From Tolypothrix sp. PCC 7910 (GTDB lineage: Bacteria; Cyanobacteriota; Cyanobacteriia; Cyanobacteriales; Nostocaceae), in the NCBI RefSeq assembly GCF_011769525.1, contig NZ_CP050440.1, forward strand, positions 186,001-250,000: a stretch of DNA of 64,000 bases, in the 5' to 3' direction. Below, one piece after another: positions 33,953 to 42,748 of this stretch (within the stretch, counting starts at the first letter, position 1; each line of letters opens with the position of its first letter). Below the pieces are notes generated by a model. It did not search any database. It was not told where the DNA came from and saw only the letters and a list, made by a program, of their open reading frames with translations. Both the position numbers and the translations under genes were made by a program.

Positions 33953-34436
33953 AGTTGCAGTGTTAGAATATACATAATTTTTACATAATTTATCTCCTAC
34001 ATTCCGGACAGATGTTTCGCTTCATCAGAATCATAATCAGGCTTTAAACATACTTCACATACTTTCTAGCCTTCCTAAAGACTAATCGCAACTTGATATA
34101 AAAATTGGGCGTTGCATATTTGCGGGATGTATTCAGAATTCTGGGCATAGATTAAAGTCGATTCTTTGCACCTTTGCGCCTACTCTTTGCTACGCAACGC
34201 TACCGCAAACGAGAAGCATCCCATCAATCAGCAACGCCGCCAGAAGTCAGGGCTTACAAACTTCCCACTATTTCTTGTAAAAGTTATTGATAACTCAAAA
34301 CTCAGCACTCTTCAACTTCTACCGCAGGATAGATAAACACATCCCTCTACTGAGAGATAATCACTGGTAGCAAATGCTATAAAATCGCTCAATTTGTTCA
34401 GTTCCTACTCGAACTCTTCTACAGAAAGGGGCGATT
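33953..34436. other. Intergenic region with the 62-bp repeat, copy 2
   Basis: 484 bases without a gene, apart from the repeat at 34108-34169. Confidence 0.5.
34108..34169. repeat. 62-bp dispersed repeat, copy 2
   Basis: Same orientation as the copy at 13361: GGCGTTGCATATTTGCGGG, ATTCAGAATTCTGGG, AGATTAAAGTCGATTCTTTG. ATTCAGAATTCTG contains the palindrome CAGAATTCTG. Confidence 0.8.
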
Positions 34437-34631
34437 TTGCTGAAGCAAGCAAAAGTTAGCTATCTCACTCATCAACTCTGGCAGCAGTTGGCTGCAAAAT
34501 TGGGAGTCGCTGACTTAACCATAAATAACTGGGAAAATAGTCATATTGAACCTGATGTATTGGCGCTTAAGCAACCTAAAACCATGAGCAAGGAATTGCA
34601 CTATGCACCGGAGATTAACCCTCAGGAGTGA
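34437..34631 (+). pseudogene. Remnant of an XRE-type helix-turn-helix gene
   Basis: 64 codons from a TTG. The middle, LAAKLGVADLTINNWENSHI, then EPDVLALKQ, matches the recognition half of XRE-type DNA-binding domains (consensus like LGVSxxTINxWENG). The first helix and a proper start are lost: the part before is LTHQLWQQ with no ATG or ribosome site. It ends just at the beginning of the histidine kinase frame. A short expressed regulator cannot be excluded. Confidence 0.5.
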
Positions 34632-34681
34632 AGTCAGATACTACTAGAGCAGTACTTTCCAGAAACGGAGTTGAGTGTTTA

Positions 34682-37600
34682 ATGACTGAGGCAGATTCAC
34701 AATTTCTCAAGGGCGATCGCAGCAGGTGGAAGGTATTACTGACCCCAGTATTACACTATAGCGTTGCCTTGTTATCAGTTGCCTTAGCACTAGGGATTAA
34801 CTTTCAGTTAAGTCCATATCTGAATGCAACACCGACTTCACTATTTTTCGCCGCAGTCATGGTGAGTGCTTGGTATGGAGGTTTAGGCGCAGGATTGCTC
34901 GCAACTACTTTGTCTACATTGGCAATTCACTACTTCTTGATTGAGCCGATCTACTCACTCAGTATTTCTAATGTGTCAAGCCTAGTGCGGCTGAGCGTTT
35001 TCCTAATGGCGGCCTTGCTGATCAATTCGCTGAACGAAGCGCAAAGAACAGCGCGGCAAAGGGCTGAAGCAAATTTGCAAGCATTAAAGCAAAGCAAAGC
35101 ACGGTTTAGTTGTTTGGCAGAGTCTAACATTATTGGGATTATTGTGGCGGATTTAAACGGCCCCATCTTGGAAGCCAACGATATATTTCTGCAAATGGTG
35201 GGCTATACCCAAGAGGAGTTACGATCTGGTCGCATGCGTTGGCGGGAGATGACTCCGCCAGAATACCTTGAGGCGAGCGATCGCGCTGTTGAGGAGTTGC
35301 TCACAACTGGAGCCTGTACGCCTTTTGAGAAGGAGTATATTCGTAAAGATGGTTCTCGGATTCCTGTACTGCATGGTGCTGTGATGTCGGGAGAAAACAC
35401 CGTTGTTGGTTTTGTGCTAGATATTACCAACCGCAAAGGGATAGAGGAAAAACTGCAGCGCACGAACCAGACGCTACAAACTCTGATTGATGTCTGTCCA
35501 GTTGCCATTGCTTTTATTGATCCCCAAGGGATTGTCAAATTGTGGAATCGCGCCGCCGAGCAAATCTATGGTTGGAGCGCAGAAGAAGTAATTGGGCAAT
35601 TTATGCCCACCGTTCCCCATCGCACTCAAGAATTTCTGACCAGCATTCAAACAGTATTAAGTGGGCGATCGCTCAATGGTTTGGAAGTCCAGCATCAGCG
35701 TAAAGATGGGCAAATGGTCGATTTGGAGATTTGGTCTAATTTAGCCCATGATGGTGAGGGAAATCCCGGTTGCTTAGGTATCGGTTGGGACATTACCCAA
35801 CGCAAGCAAGTAGAATCGGCACTCCGCCAAAGTGAAGCAAGATACCAAGTGCTAGTTAGTAATATGCCAGGAATGGTTTATCGCTATAGTCCCTGCGCCG
35901 ATGGTTCGGCTGCTTTTACCTATGTCAGTTCCGGCGCTCGGGAATTGGTGGAATTGGAACCGGAAGTGATTGTTCGAGATGCAAATGCCTTTTTAAGCTT
36001 AATTCATCCCGAAGACTGGCCATCTTTTACAGATTCCGTAGCGATCGCTGTTGCTAATTCCCTACCCTGGCAATGGGAAGGACGGCTGATTACACCATCG
36101 GGACAACTTAAGTGGGTTCAAGGGCGTTCTCGTCCAGAGCAAACTGAATATGGTGAGGCTTGGGATGGTCTATTTTTTGATATTAGCGATCGCAAACGTG
36201 ATGAAGAAGCTTTGCGCCGCAGTGAAGAACGCTTCCGCATCAGTCAAGAACTTTCCCTTGATGCCTTTACTATTTTAGATAGCGTGCGCGATCAAACCGG
36301 AGCGATCGCGGATTTTGTTTGGACTTACGTGAATCCGAAAGCTGCGGAGATTCTGCAACATCCTGTAGAAGAACTTGTGGGCCAACGTTTGCTTGAAGTG
36401 CTTCCTGGCAATGAAATTAATACTGAATTATTTAGACGCTATGTCCAGGTTGTAGAAACTGGCAAAGCCCACGATATTGAATTGTTCTACGATGCCGAGG
36501 GTATTACGGGATGGTTCCGGAATATGGCAGTGAAGCTAGGGGATGGGGTAGCCATCTCCTTTAGCGATATTACTAGACGTAAGCAAACAGAGACGGCGCT
36601 GCGTGAAAGTGAAGAACGCTTGCGATTGGCTTTAACAGCCACCAATCAAGGACTTTTCGACCTCAATGTGCAAACAGGTGATGGCGTAGTCAGCCCAGAA
36701 TATGCGCGGATGCTAGGCTACGAGCCCGAAGAGTTTCACGAAACCAATGCTCAATGGCTCGAGCGCCTGCATCCCGATGACTTAGCATCAACTTATCAAG
36801 CCTATGAAGACTACATTGCTGGCAAAATAGATACTTATCGTGCTGAGTTCAGACTGCGAACAAAATCAGGTGCTTGGAAATGGATTCTTTCCATAGGTAA
36901 AATTCTCTCCTGGGATAGCCAGGGTAAACCTTTGCGAATGTTGGGAACCCATACTGACATTACTGAGCGTAAACTTGCAGAAGCAGAGCGAGAACGACTG
37001 CTAGAACGGGAACAAGCAGCCAGAGCAGAAGCCGAAACCGCCAACCGCATCAAAGATGAATTTTTAGCGGTGTTATCCCATGAATTGCGATCGCCGCTCA
37101 ATCCTATTCTCGGTTGGGCAAAACTACTGCAGGCAGGTAAACTAGATGCCAAAACCAGCCAAAAGGCGATCGCAACTATCGAACGCAACGCCAAGCTACA
37201 AACCCAACTAATTGACGATTTACTCGATGTCTCCCGGATTTTACGCGGTAAACTAGCTTTGCAGATTTCGCCAGTCAACATAGTTACAGTGGTGGAATCT
37301 GCTTTAGAAACAGTGCGCCTAGCAGCAGAGGCAAAACAGATTCAAATTCAAACAGTTTTCACCGATGATACTTTACAAGTATCTGGAGATGGGGCAAGGC
37401 TACAACAAATTGTTTGGAATTTGCTTTCTAATGCCGTTAAATTTACACCAGAAGGCGGACAAGTTGAAATTTTTGTAGAGCAAATTAGCAACCATGCCCA
37501 AATTCAGGTTAAAGATAATGGTAAAGGTATCAGTACAGATTTTTTACCTTACGTCTTTGACTATTTCCGCCAAGAAGATAGCAAAACCACCCGCAAATTT

Positions 37601-38155
37601 GGGGGATTAGGTTTAGGTTTAGCGATAGTTCGTCATTTAACGGAACTGCATGGCGGAACCGTTCATGTATATAGCCTTGGGCTTGAACAAGGAGCAACCT
37701 TTACAATTCAACTACCGCTACTGTCTAGTTCTGCCACTATTAATCAGGATGGCGAACCACCGCAAAAAGTTTTGAGTTTAAACGGTATCAAAATTTTAGT
37801 CGTTGATGATGATCAAGATGCCCGTGAATTTGTCGCTTTTCTATTAGAGCAGGAAATGGCAACAGTCGTTATGGCAGCTTCTGGGAATGAAGCTTTAACA
37901 GCTTTAACTCAATTTCAACCCAACATCATATTAAGCGATATCGGAATGCCTGGTATGGATGGCTATATGTTGATGCAGAAAGTGAGAGCATTATCACCAG
38001 AACAAGGCGGATTAACTAAAGCGATCGCTCTCACGGCTTATGCAGGAGAATACGACCAAAAACAGGCTCTCAAAGCTGGCTTTCAAAAGCATATTGCTAA
38101 ACCTATAGAGCCAGAAATTTTAATTAAAGCTATTTGTGAAATGATTAGGGCATAG
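34682..38155 (+). CDS. Membrane hybrid histidine kinase: DUF4118, five PAS, receiver
   Basis: 1157 residues from ATG at 34682; a GTG at 34628 is possible but its AGGAG is too close. Order (from this start): DUF4118-type membrane part (about 20-115, as in KdpD), five PAS domains (about 140-260, 265-375, 390-510, 520-640, 645-765), HisKA with FLAVLSHELRSPLNPI (about His800), HATPase with NLLSNAVKFTPEGG, DNGKGIS and GGLGLGLAIV, and a receiver with phospho-Asp in ILSDIGMPGMDGY. All catalytic residues look present. Signal and output are unknown; no response regulator gene is adjacent, so a phosphorelay to a distant protein is likely. The stop codon falls inside a heptamer repeat. Confidence 0.92.
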   Translation: MTEADSQFLKGDRSRWKVLLTPVLHYSVALLSVALALGINFQLSPYLNATPTSLFFAAVMVSAWYGGLGAGLLATTLSTLAIHYFLIEPIYSLSISNVSSLVRLSVFLMAALLINSLNEAQRTARQRAEANLQALKQSKARFSCLAESNIIGIIVADLNGPILEANDIFLQMVGYTQEELRSGRMRWREMTPPEYLEASDRAVEELLTTGACTPFEKEYIRKDGSRIPVLHGAVMSGENTVVGFVLDITNRKGIEEKLQRTNQTLQTLIDVCPVAIAFIDPQGIVKLWNRAAEQIYGWSAEEVIGQFMPTVPHRTQEFLTSIQTVLSGRSLNGLEVQHQRKDGQMVDLEIWSNLAHDGEGNPGCLGIGWDITQRKQVESALRQSEARYQVLVSNMPGMVYRYSPCADGSAAFTYVSSGARELVELEPEVIVRDANAFLSLIHPEDWPSFTDSVAIAVANSLPWQWEGRLITPSGQLKWVQGRSRPEQTEYGEAWDGLFFDISDRKRDEEALRRSEERFRISQELSLDAFTILDSVRDQTGAIADFVWTYVNPKAAEILQHPVEELVGQRLLEVLPGNEINTELFRRYVQVVETGKAHDIELFYDAEGITGWFRNMAVKLGDGVAISFSDITRRKQTETALRESEERLRLALTATNQGLFDLNVQTGDGVVSPEYARMLGYEPEEFHETNAQWLERLHPDDLASTYQAYEDYIAGKIDTYRAEFRLRTKSGAWKWILSIGKILSWDSQGKPLRMLGTHTDITERKLAEAERERLLEREQAARAEAETANRIKDEFLAVLSHELRSPLNPILGWAKLLQAGKLDAKTSQKAIATIERNAKLQTQLIDDLLDVSRILRGKLALQISPVNIVTVVESALETVRLAAEAKQIQIQTVFTDDTLQVSGDGARLQQIVWNLLSNAVKFTPEGGQVEIFVEQISNHAQIQVKDNGKGISTDFLPYVFDYFRQEDSKTTRKFGGLGLGLAIVRHLTELHGGTVHVYSLGLEQGATFTIQLPLLSSSATINQDGEPPQKVLSLNGIKILVVDDDQDAREFVAFLLEQEMATVVMAASGNEALTALTQFQPNIILSDIGMPGMDGYMLMQKVRALSPEQGGLTKAIALTAYAGEYDQKQALKAGFQKHIAKPIEPEILIKAICEMIRA

Positions 38156-38167
38156 GGCATAGGGCAT
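38147..38167. repeat. AGGGCAT heptamer array at the kinase stop codon
   Basis: Three AGGGCAT units in a row; the second supplies the TAG stop and the first the last codons. The same unit, read from the other strand, is at 39021-39055. Confidence 0.75.
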
Positions 38168-38380
38168 TGGGTATTGGGATTGGTGTCAACTTAAGGTGAA
38201 ACCCATAGCCAGTTATCAAGGAAAATATTAGTGTATTGCTTTCAATATATTCATATATGCAAGGCAAGGAGGTTAGCTAAATGTTCAAATGCTATTACTA
38301 GATAACAACTCGATAATTTGGTAAATAATTCAACCTATAATTAAGTAAGCCAGTAATTGCACCAACCTATAACACCTAAA

Positions 38381-38455
38381 TAGGCTAGAAATGCTTACCA
38401 CTAACCAATTACAAATAACAGCATCAGCCAGTTATCTTTAATTTCGCCGACCTAC
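38381..38455. repeat. 3'-end repeat, copy 1
   Basis: About 75 bases ending in TCAGCCAGTTATCTTT, ATTTCGCC and ACCTACTT, directly against the stop of the nitrogenase-like gene. The copy at 47881-47949 lies at the stop of EgtB in the same way. The spacer to the kinase (38156-38455, 300 bases) otherwise shows nothing but heptamer units. Confidence 0.7.
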
Positions 38456-38743
38456 TTAGCAGTATTTTGTTACATCTTCTCCACATTCATCTACTAAGTA
38501 TGACAAACACTTAAAACGCAGACCAACTACTTCTTCATAGAAGGGGTTAAGTTTACACAAAGGTGGGATTTGAAAAAGCGTATGACCTAAAAATTTGACA
38601 GTTTTTTCAAAAGGGCAATGAGAGGGAATAATTGTGCATAATATTCTAGCCAGATTAGAATTATGGATTTCGATACCATCAATTTGATATCGGATTTGAT
38701 TTAATAAATTGTTGTTCAATTGAGGTTTATTTAGTACTTCCAT
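38456..38743 (-). CDS. Mo-dependent nitrogenase C-terminus family protein
   Basis: 95 residues from ATG at 38743 (GGAG just upstream). It matches the small Mo-nitrogenase C-terminal-like family common in cyanobacteria: ARILCTIIPSHCPFEKTVKF, IPPLCKLNPFYEEVVGLRFK and YLVDECGEDVTKYC. Despite its name this family is not the nitrogenase enzyme; members appear in many copies per genome, and their role is not known. Five Cys are present. It stands alone between a histidine kinase and a cyclic-di-GMP protein. Confidence 0.82.
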   Translation of the reverse strand: MEVLNKPQLNNNLLNQIRYQIDGIEIHNSNLARILCTIIPSHCPFEKTVKFLGHTLFQIPPLCKLNPFYEEVVGLRFKCLSYLVDECGEDVTKYC

Positions 38744-39020
38744 TGCTCCAATTCCTCTAATTAATTTGTTGCACCTATAAAAGTACAACTATCTTCAGAG
38801 AAAAACATCGTATAATTACTAAACTATTTTTTTACTTTTTAAAAATCGATTTCTAATTCAGTAAAATTACTGAAAGAACAGCAGCAATGGTAAATTATCA
38901 GTGTGTCTCATTTTTCAGAGCGATCGCACACCTTATACCAAGTCTCCAAAATAAGGCTACACATAGGCAGCAGGAGGGAATTGGGGAGAGGAGGTAGGGG
39001 AGCAGGGGTAGAAATTACCA

Positions 39021-39055
39021 ATGCCCTATGCCCTATGCCCCATGCCCCATGCCCA
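39021..39055. repeat. ATGCCCT/ATGCCCC heptamer array overlapping a C-terminus
   Basis: Five heptamers (ATGCCCT twice, ATGCCCC twice, ATGCCCA). On the minus strand they encode the last seven codons and the TAG stop of the GGDEF/EAL gene, giving the tail MGMGHGA. Confidence 0.8.
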
Positions 39056-42000
39056 TCAATAATGTTTCAATATCACGATTAGCTAGAGGTTTAGAAAATA
39101 AGTAACCTTGCCCAAATTCACAACCTAGATGCTGCAAAGATTGCAGTTGTTGTTGTGTTTCAATTCCTTCTGCGACAACTCCTAATCCGAGTTGATTGCT
39201 GAGTGTAATTATGGTTTTCACTACTTGATAATTGCGGTTACCTTCTTGCATTTGCTGAATAAAGCAGCGGTCAATTTTTAAGGTATCTGCAGGTAAACGA
39301 TGTAGATAGTTTAGAGATGAATATCCAGTGCCAAAATCATCAATGCTAATTTGGATTCCTAGCCTTTTTAATTGTTCTAAAACTTTGATGGTCTCCATAA
39401 TATTATCAATGAGCATACTTTCAGTAATTTCTAGGGTGAGACATTGCCCATCTAAACCAGTTTGCGCCAATATAGTTTCTACATCCTTAATTAAATTAGC
39501 TTTTCGTAAATCTTGAACTGACATATTAACGCTTACTTTCAGTGGTAATTGGCTAGAAAACTGAGTTTTCCAGGTTGCTAGTTGCTGACAAGCAGTGTAG
39601 AGCATCCACCGATCCAAAGGTACAATTAAACCTGTTTCTTCAGCTATGGAAACAAATTCTATTGGTGAAACAAATCCTCTGGTAGGATGTTGCCAACGTA
39701 CTAATGCTTCAAAGCCAATTAAATTTTGAGTATTGATATCAACAATTGGTTGATAGTAAGCGATAAATTCTTCTCGTTCTAAAGCCTTCCGTAAATCATT
39801 TTCTAAGTTGAGTCGGATGAGTGCTTGATTGTGCATTTGGGCATCAAAGATTTTATAGCAACTTTTTCCTTGAGCCTTTGCTCGATACATAGCAATATCT
39901 GAATCTCGTAGTAAATCAGAAGCTTGATGATAATTGTCTTGTGCAAATACAATACCGATGCTCGTAGTCAGAAAAAATTCATATCCGTTGAGCGTAATTG
40001 GTACTTGAAATTCTTGTATTAAACGTTCAGCGACATAAACAGCTTCTTCAATACCTCGCAAATCTTCCAACAAGACAACAAATTCATCGCCGCCGAGACG
40101 AGCAGCTAAATCTGTAGCGCGGATTTTGGATTTGAGTTTTTGAGCGATGAGAGTTAGTAATTCATCTCCAGCTAAATGCCCTAAACTATCATTAATCAGT
40201 TTGAAGCGATCCATATCGAGAAACAAAACCGCAAAGTGATAATTTTCTCGGCGTTTGGCTCTTTGAATGGCTAATTCTAGCCGTTCCATTAAAAAATTAC
40301 GGTTAGGTAAGCCTGTGAGCGTATCATGGAGCGCGTTGTAAAGTAGCTGTTCTTCGGCTTGTTTGCGATCGCTAATATCTGTGATTGTGCCGATATAACC
40401 TGTAATTTGCCCTGCTGGATTATATTCCGCAACCGCCTGTCCAAATACCCAAGCTATAGTCTTATCAGATTGTTGAAATCGATACTCTAGCTGGAAAGGA
40501 CGATTTTCCTGAGCCGCAGAATACCACTCAGCTGCCACTTTTTGACGATCATCGGGGTGAAGCGCCTTTACCCAACCGCTACCTTGAGCTTCTTCTAAAT
40601 TTAAACCAGCAATTTTGCACCACCGTTCATTGACATAAACGCAGTTTCCTTGAGCATCAGTGCGGAAAATACCGACTGGAGCCGCCGCTGCCAAAGATGC
40701 ATAGCGTTGTTCGCTTTGCCGGAGATTTGCTTCTGTACGTTGCCGTTCTGTGAGTTCTGTTTGCAATTGTTCGTAAGCCGTCGCTTGCTGAATTGCGATC
40801 GCTAACTGTGTCGCTAGCTGTCGCAATAACATAGCTTCTTCAGCTTGCCATTCTCGCGGCTCGCGGCTCTCAACAACGTTTAACAGTCCCCACAAATTAC
40901 TATTATGGATAATTGGCACCAAAATTTTCGCCCGAATGTCCAAGTTGGCTAGAAGTTGGCGATGGCAATCACTCATCGGAGCTTTGTATATATCAGATAC
41001 GACGCGAATCCGTTCATTACGATATACATCAGCTAAATCAGGAGCAAAACACATATCCTGAACTTTTTTATCTTTATAAGAAACACAACCATTGGCTACC
41101 GATTCAGCAACCGCAACAATGCTCCAGTCAGGTTGCAACTGCCAAATCGCAGCGCGATCGCAATTGAGGAGCGATCGCACTTCTTTAACGGTTCTGTCTA
41201 AAATATCTTGCAGGTTGAGTGAAGAACGAATTTGAGTAGCAACATTCGTAATTAATTGCTCCCGTTCGGCTTTGGCTTTGAGTATTGCTGTGCGTTCTTG
41301 AACTTGCTGTTCTAATTCGTTGTTACGATTTTGCAGCAATTCTAATTTTTCTGCTTCTAAACAAGATACGCGATTTTCTAAGACATCAACTAAATGTGAT
41401 AACTCCAGAGGATTGAGGACTTTCAAAATACTGGTTTGGGTGACAATTCCTAACAACTCTCCTTGCTTTCCCGTTACCACAATCCGCTTGACTAAATATT
41501 GTTGCATCACCTGTTGCACACTCCACAGAGATTCTTGTGGACTCACGGAGAACACAGGGGTACTCATCACCGTTTCTGCTTGCAACCGTTCAAAATCTAG
41601 CTCTAGCGCATGAAATTGCACAATATCTCGCTCGGTGACAATCCCAATCGGTAGTTGTAAAACTTGGTTGTGAGTTTTAGGCGATCGCTCCTCTACAATC
41701 ACCACCGAACTCACCCGATATTCTGTCATTAGTTGAGCGATAGTCAGCATTGAAACAGAGGGAGCAGCAGTAATTACTTGGGGAGTCATCACATCTGCTA
41801 CCAAACGTAGGCGCAATAAATCTATCGGACGAGACAATTGCTGTAAACTCTCATGGTTTACCAACCCAATAATGTTGTCTTGCTCGTCAAGAATTGGTAA
41901 ATGGCGAATGTGATACTGCTGAAGTAAATTGATCGCAAAGAAGAAATCAGTAAATGCAGATTGTCGCAAAGTAATTACAGGATGTGTCATCACATCAGCA

Positions 42001-42293
42001 ATGCACAAATTTTCCAGCGATCGCTTTTGCGAACTCAGGCGCACCACATCCCGTTCTGTAAAAATGCCCAATAACTTATTTGCTTCTACAACCAACACGC
42101 AGCTAGAGCGCACCTCCAGATGTAAAGCTTCAATTTCACTATCTGTTTCCCTAGAAGAAGGACACACAGTACGAACCCCACTCATCTGAGCAATTGCCAT
42201 CATCACAGATGTGTCTGGCGAAACTATCAGTGGGTTGAGAACAATAGCTGATTCCAGATCGGCTTGCGTCAAACCATTGGAAGAGATGAACAT
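39033..42293 (-). CDS. Cyclic-di-GMP enzyme: CBS pairs, GAF, PAS, GGDEF, EAL
   Basis: 1086 residues. Order: two CBS pairs (about 15-300, each with TERDVV- or TERDIV-like motifs), a coiled coil (300-345), GAF (about 350-505), PAS (about 520-645), GGDEF (about 650-815) and EAL (about 825-1075). The cyclase motif RLGGDEFVVL is complete, and so are the phosphodiesterase motifs EALVRWQHP and DDFGTGYSSL, so it could make or break cyclic-di-GMP. CBS domains suggest adenine-nucleotide control and GAF binding of a small ligand or bilin; a conserved bilin Cys is not obvious. The C-terminal tail is repeat-encoded. It has no membrane segment. Confidence 0.92.
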   Translation of the reverse strand: MFISSNGLTQADLESAIVLNPLIVSPDTSVMMAIAQMSGVRTVCPSSRETDSEIEALHLEVRSSCVLVVEANKLLGIFTERDVVRLSSQKRSLENLCIADVMTHPVITLRQSAFTDFFFAINLLQQYHIRHLPILDEQDNIIGLVNHESLQQLSRPIDLLRLRLVADVMTPQVITAAPSVSMLTIAQLMTEYRVSSVVIVEERSPKTHNQVLQLPIGIVTERDIVQFHALELDFERLQAETVMSTPVFSVSPQESLWSVQQVMQQYLVKRIVVTGKQGELLGIVTQTSILKVLNPLELSHLVDVLENRVSCLEAEKLELLQNRNNELEQQVQERTAILKAKAEREQLITNVATQIRSSLNLQDILDRTVKEVRSLLNCDRAAIWQLQPDWSIVAVAESVANGCVSYKDKKVQDMCFAPDLADVYRNERIRVVSDIYKAPMSDCHRQLLANLDIRAKILVPIIHNSNLWGLLNVVESREPREWQAEEAMLLRQLATQLAIAIQQATAYEQLQTELTERQRTEANLRQSEQRYASLAAAAPVGIFRTDAQGNCVYVNERWCKIAGLNLEEAQGSGWVKALHPDDRQKVAAEWYSAAQENRPFQLEYRFQQSDKTIAWVFGQAVAEYNPAGQITGYIGTITDISDRKQAEEQLLYNALHDTLTGLPNRNFLMERLELAIQRAKRRENYHFAVLFLDMDRFKLINDSLGHLAGDELLTLIAQKLKSKIRATDLAARLGGDEFVVLLEDLRGIEEAVYVAERLIQEFQVPITLNGYEFFLTTSIGIVFAQDNYHQASDLLRDSDIAMYRAKAQGKSCYKIFDAQMHNQALIRLNLENDLRKALEREEFIAYYQPIVDINTQNLIGFEALVRWQHPTRGFVSPIEFVSIAEETGLIVPLDRWMLYTACQQLATWKTQFSSQLPLKVSVNMSVQDLRKANLIKDVETILAQTGLDGQCLTLEITESMLIDNIMETIKVLEQLKRLGIQISIDDFGTGYSSLNYLHRLPADTLKIDRCFIQQMQEGNRNYQVVKTIITLSNQLGLGVVAEGIETQQQLQSLQHLGCEFGQGYLFSKPLANRDIETLLMGMGHGA

Positions 42294-42675
42294 GCGTGCA
42301 ATCTTTAGAATTTTTTAAGCTGGTTGTTTTATAATTCCCATCGCACTGCCGTATTGAACATGGTAAATTTGCTACTCGCAAACCCTCTCCCTTACCCCCT
42401 ACCCCCTCAATGTGCTTTCTCATATAAGACCTATTGCAAAAGTGCTTTTTGAAAAAAGGGGAAAGGTTAAAGGTTAAGGGGGAAGGGGGAAAATACAAAA
42501 CCTTTCCCCCTTCCCCCTTAACCTTTTCCCGACTTCTGAAAGAAGTCTATGCTTAACTGGCAAGTCAAGGGACTTTAACAGAAATTTCTCCTGGGTTCAG
42601 TTAATGTATGGGAAATATCGTCAAACTTAGTGAATCAAGGACTTTTTGGCTATTTCCAATTTTTCTTTCCCCCCC
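42294..42675. other. Intergenic region with G-rich repeat between signalling and copper genes
   Basis: The stretch holds G/A and C/T arms (AAAGGTTAAGGGGGAAGGGG and CCTTTCCCCCTTCCCCCTTA, about 42460-42520) that could fold back, resembling the inside of the MITE-like element, and the hairpin GACTTCTGAAAGAAGTC near 42531. No gene is supported here. Confidence 0.45.
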
Positions 42676-42710
42676 TTGACACTCCAGTTCACTGGAGGAT
42701 TCAAGATAAA
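42676..42710 (+). promoter_or_regulatory. MerR-type promoter/operator of copA
   Basis: TTGACA (42676-42681) is followed by the perfect dyad CTCCAG-TTCA-CTGGAG and a -10-like CAAGAT about 20 bases after the -35. A long spacer with a central dyad is the hallmark of MerR-family promoters. Near-identical sites stand at 45704 and 46529. Confidence 0.8.
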
Positions 42711-42748
42711 AGCAGTCTTGAACACCACTTGATAATTGGAGTCTGGAG

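Noticed and set aside
38456-38743. A true nitrogenase subunit
   Set aside because: Only the small C-terminus-like family is seen; the protein is 95 residues and has no cofactor-binding core.
39033-42293. Degenerate GGDEF or EAL domain
   Set aside because: Both signature motifs are complete, so an inactive reading is not supported.
42151-42498. Minus-strand frame upstream of the GGDEF/EAL gene
   Set aside because: It overlaps the real start in another frame and runs into C-rich repeat sequence.
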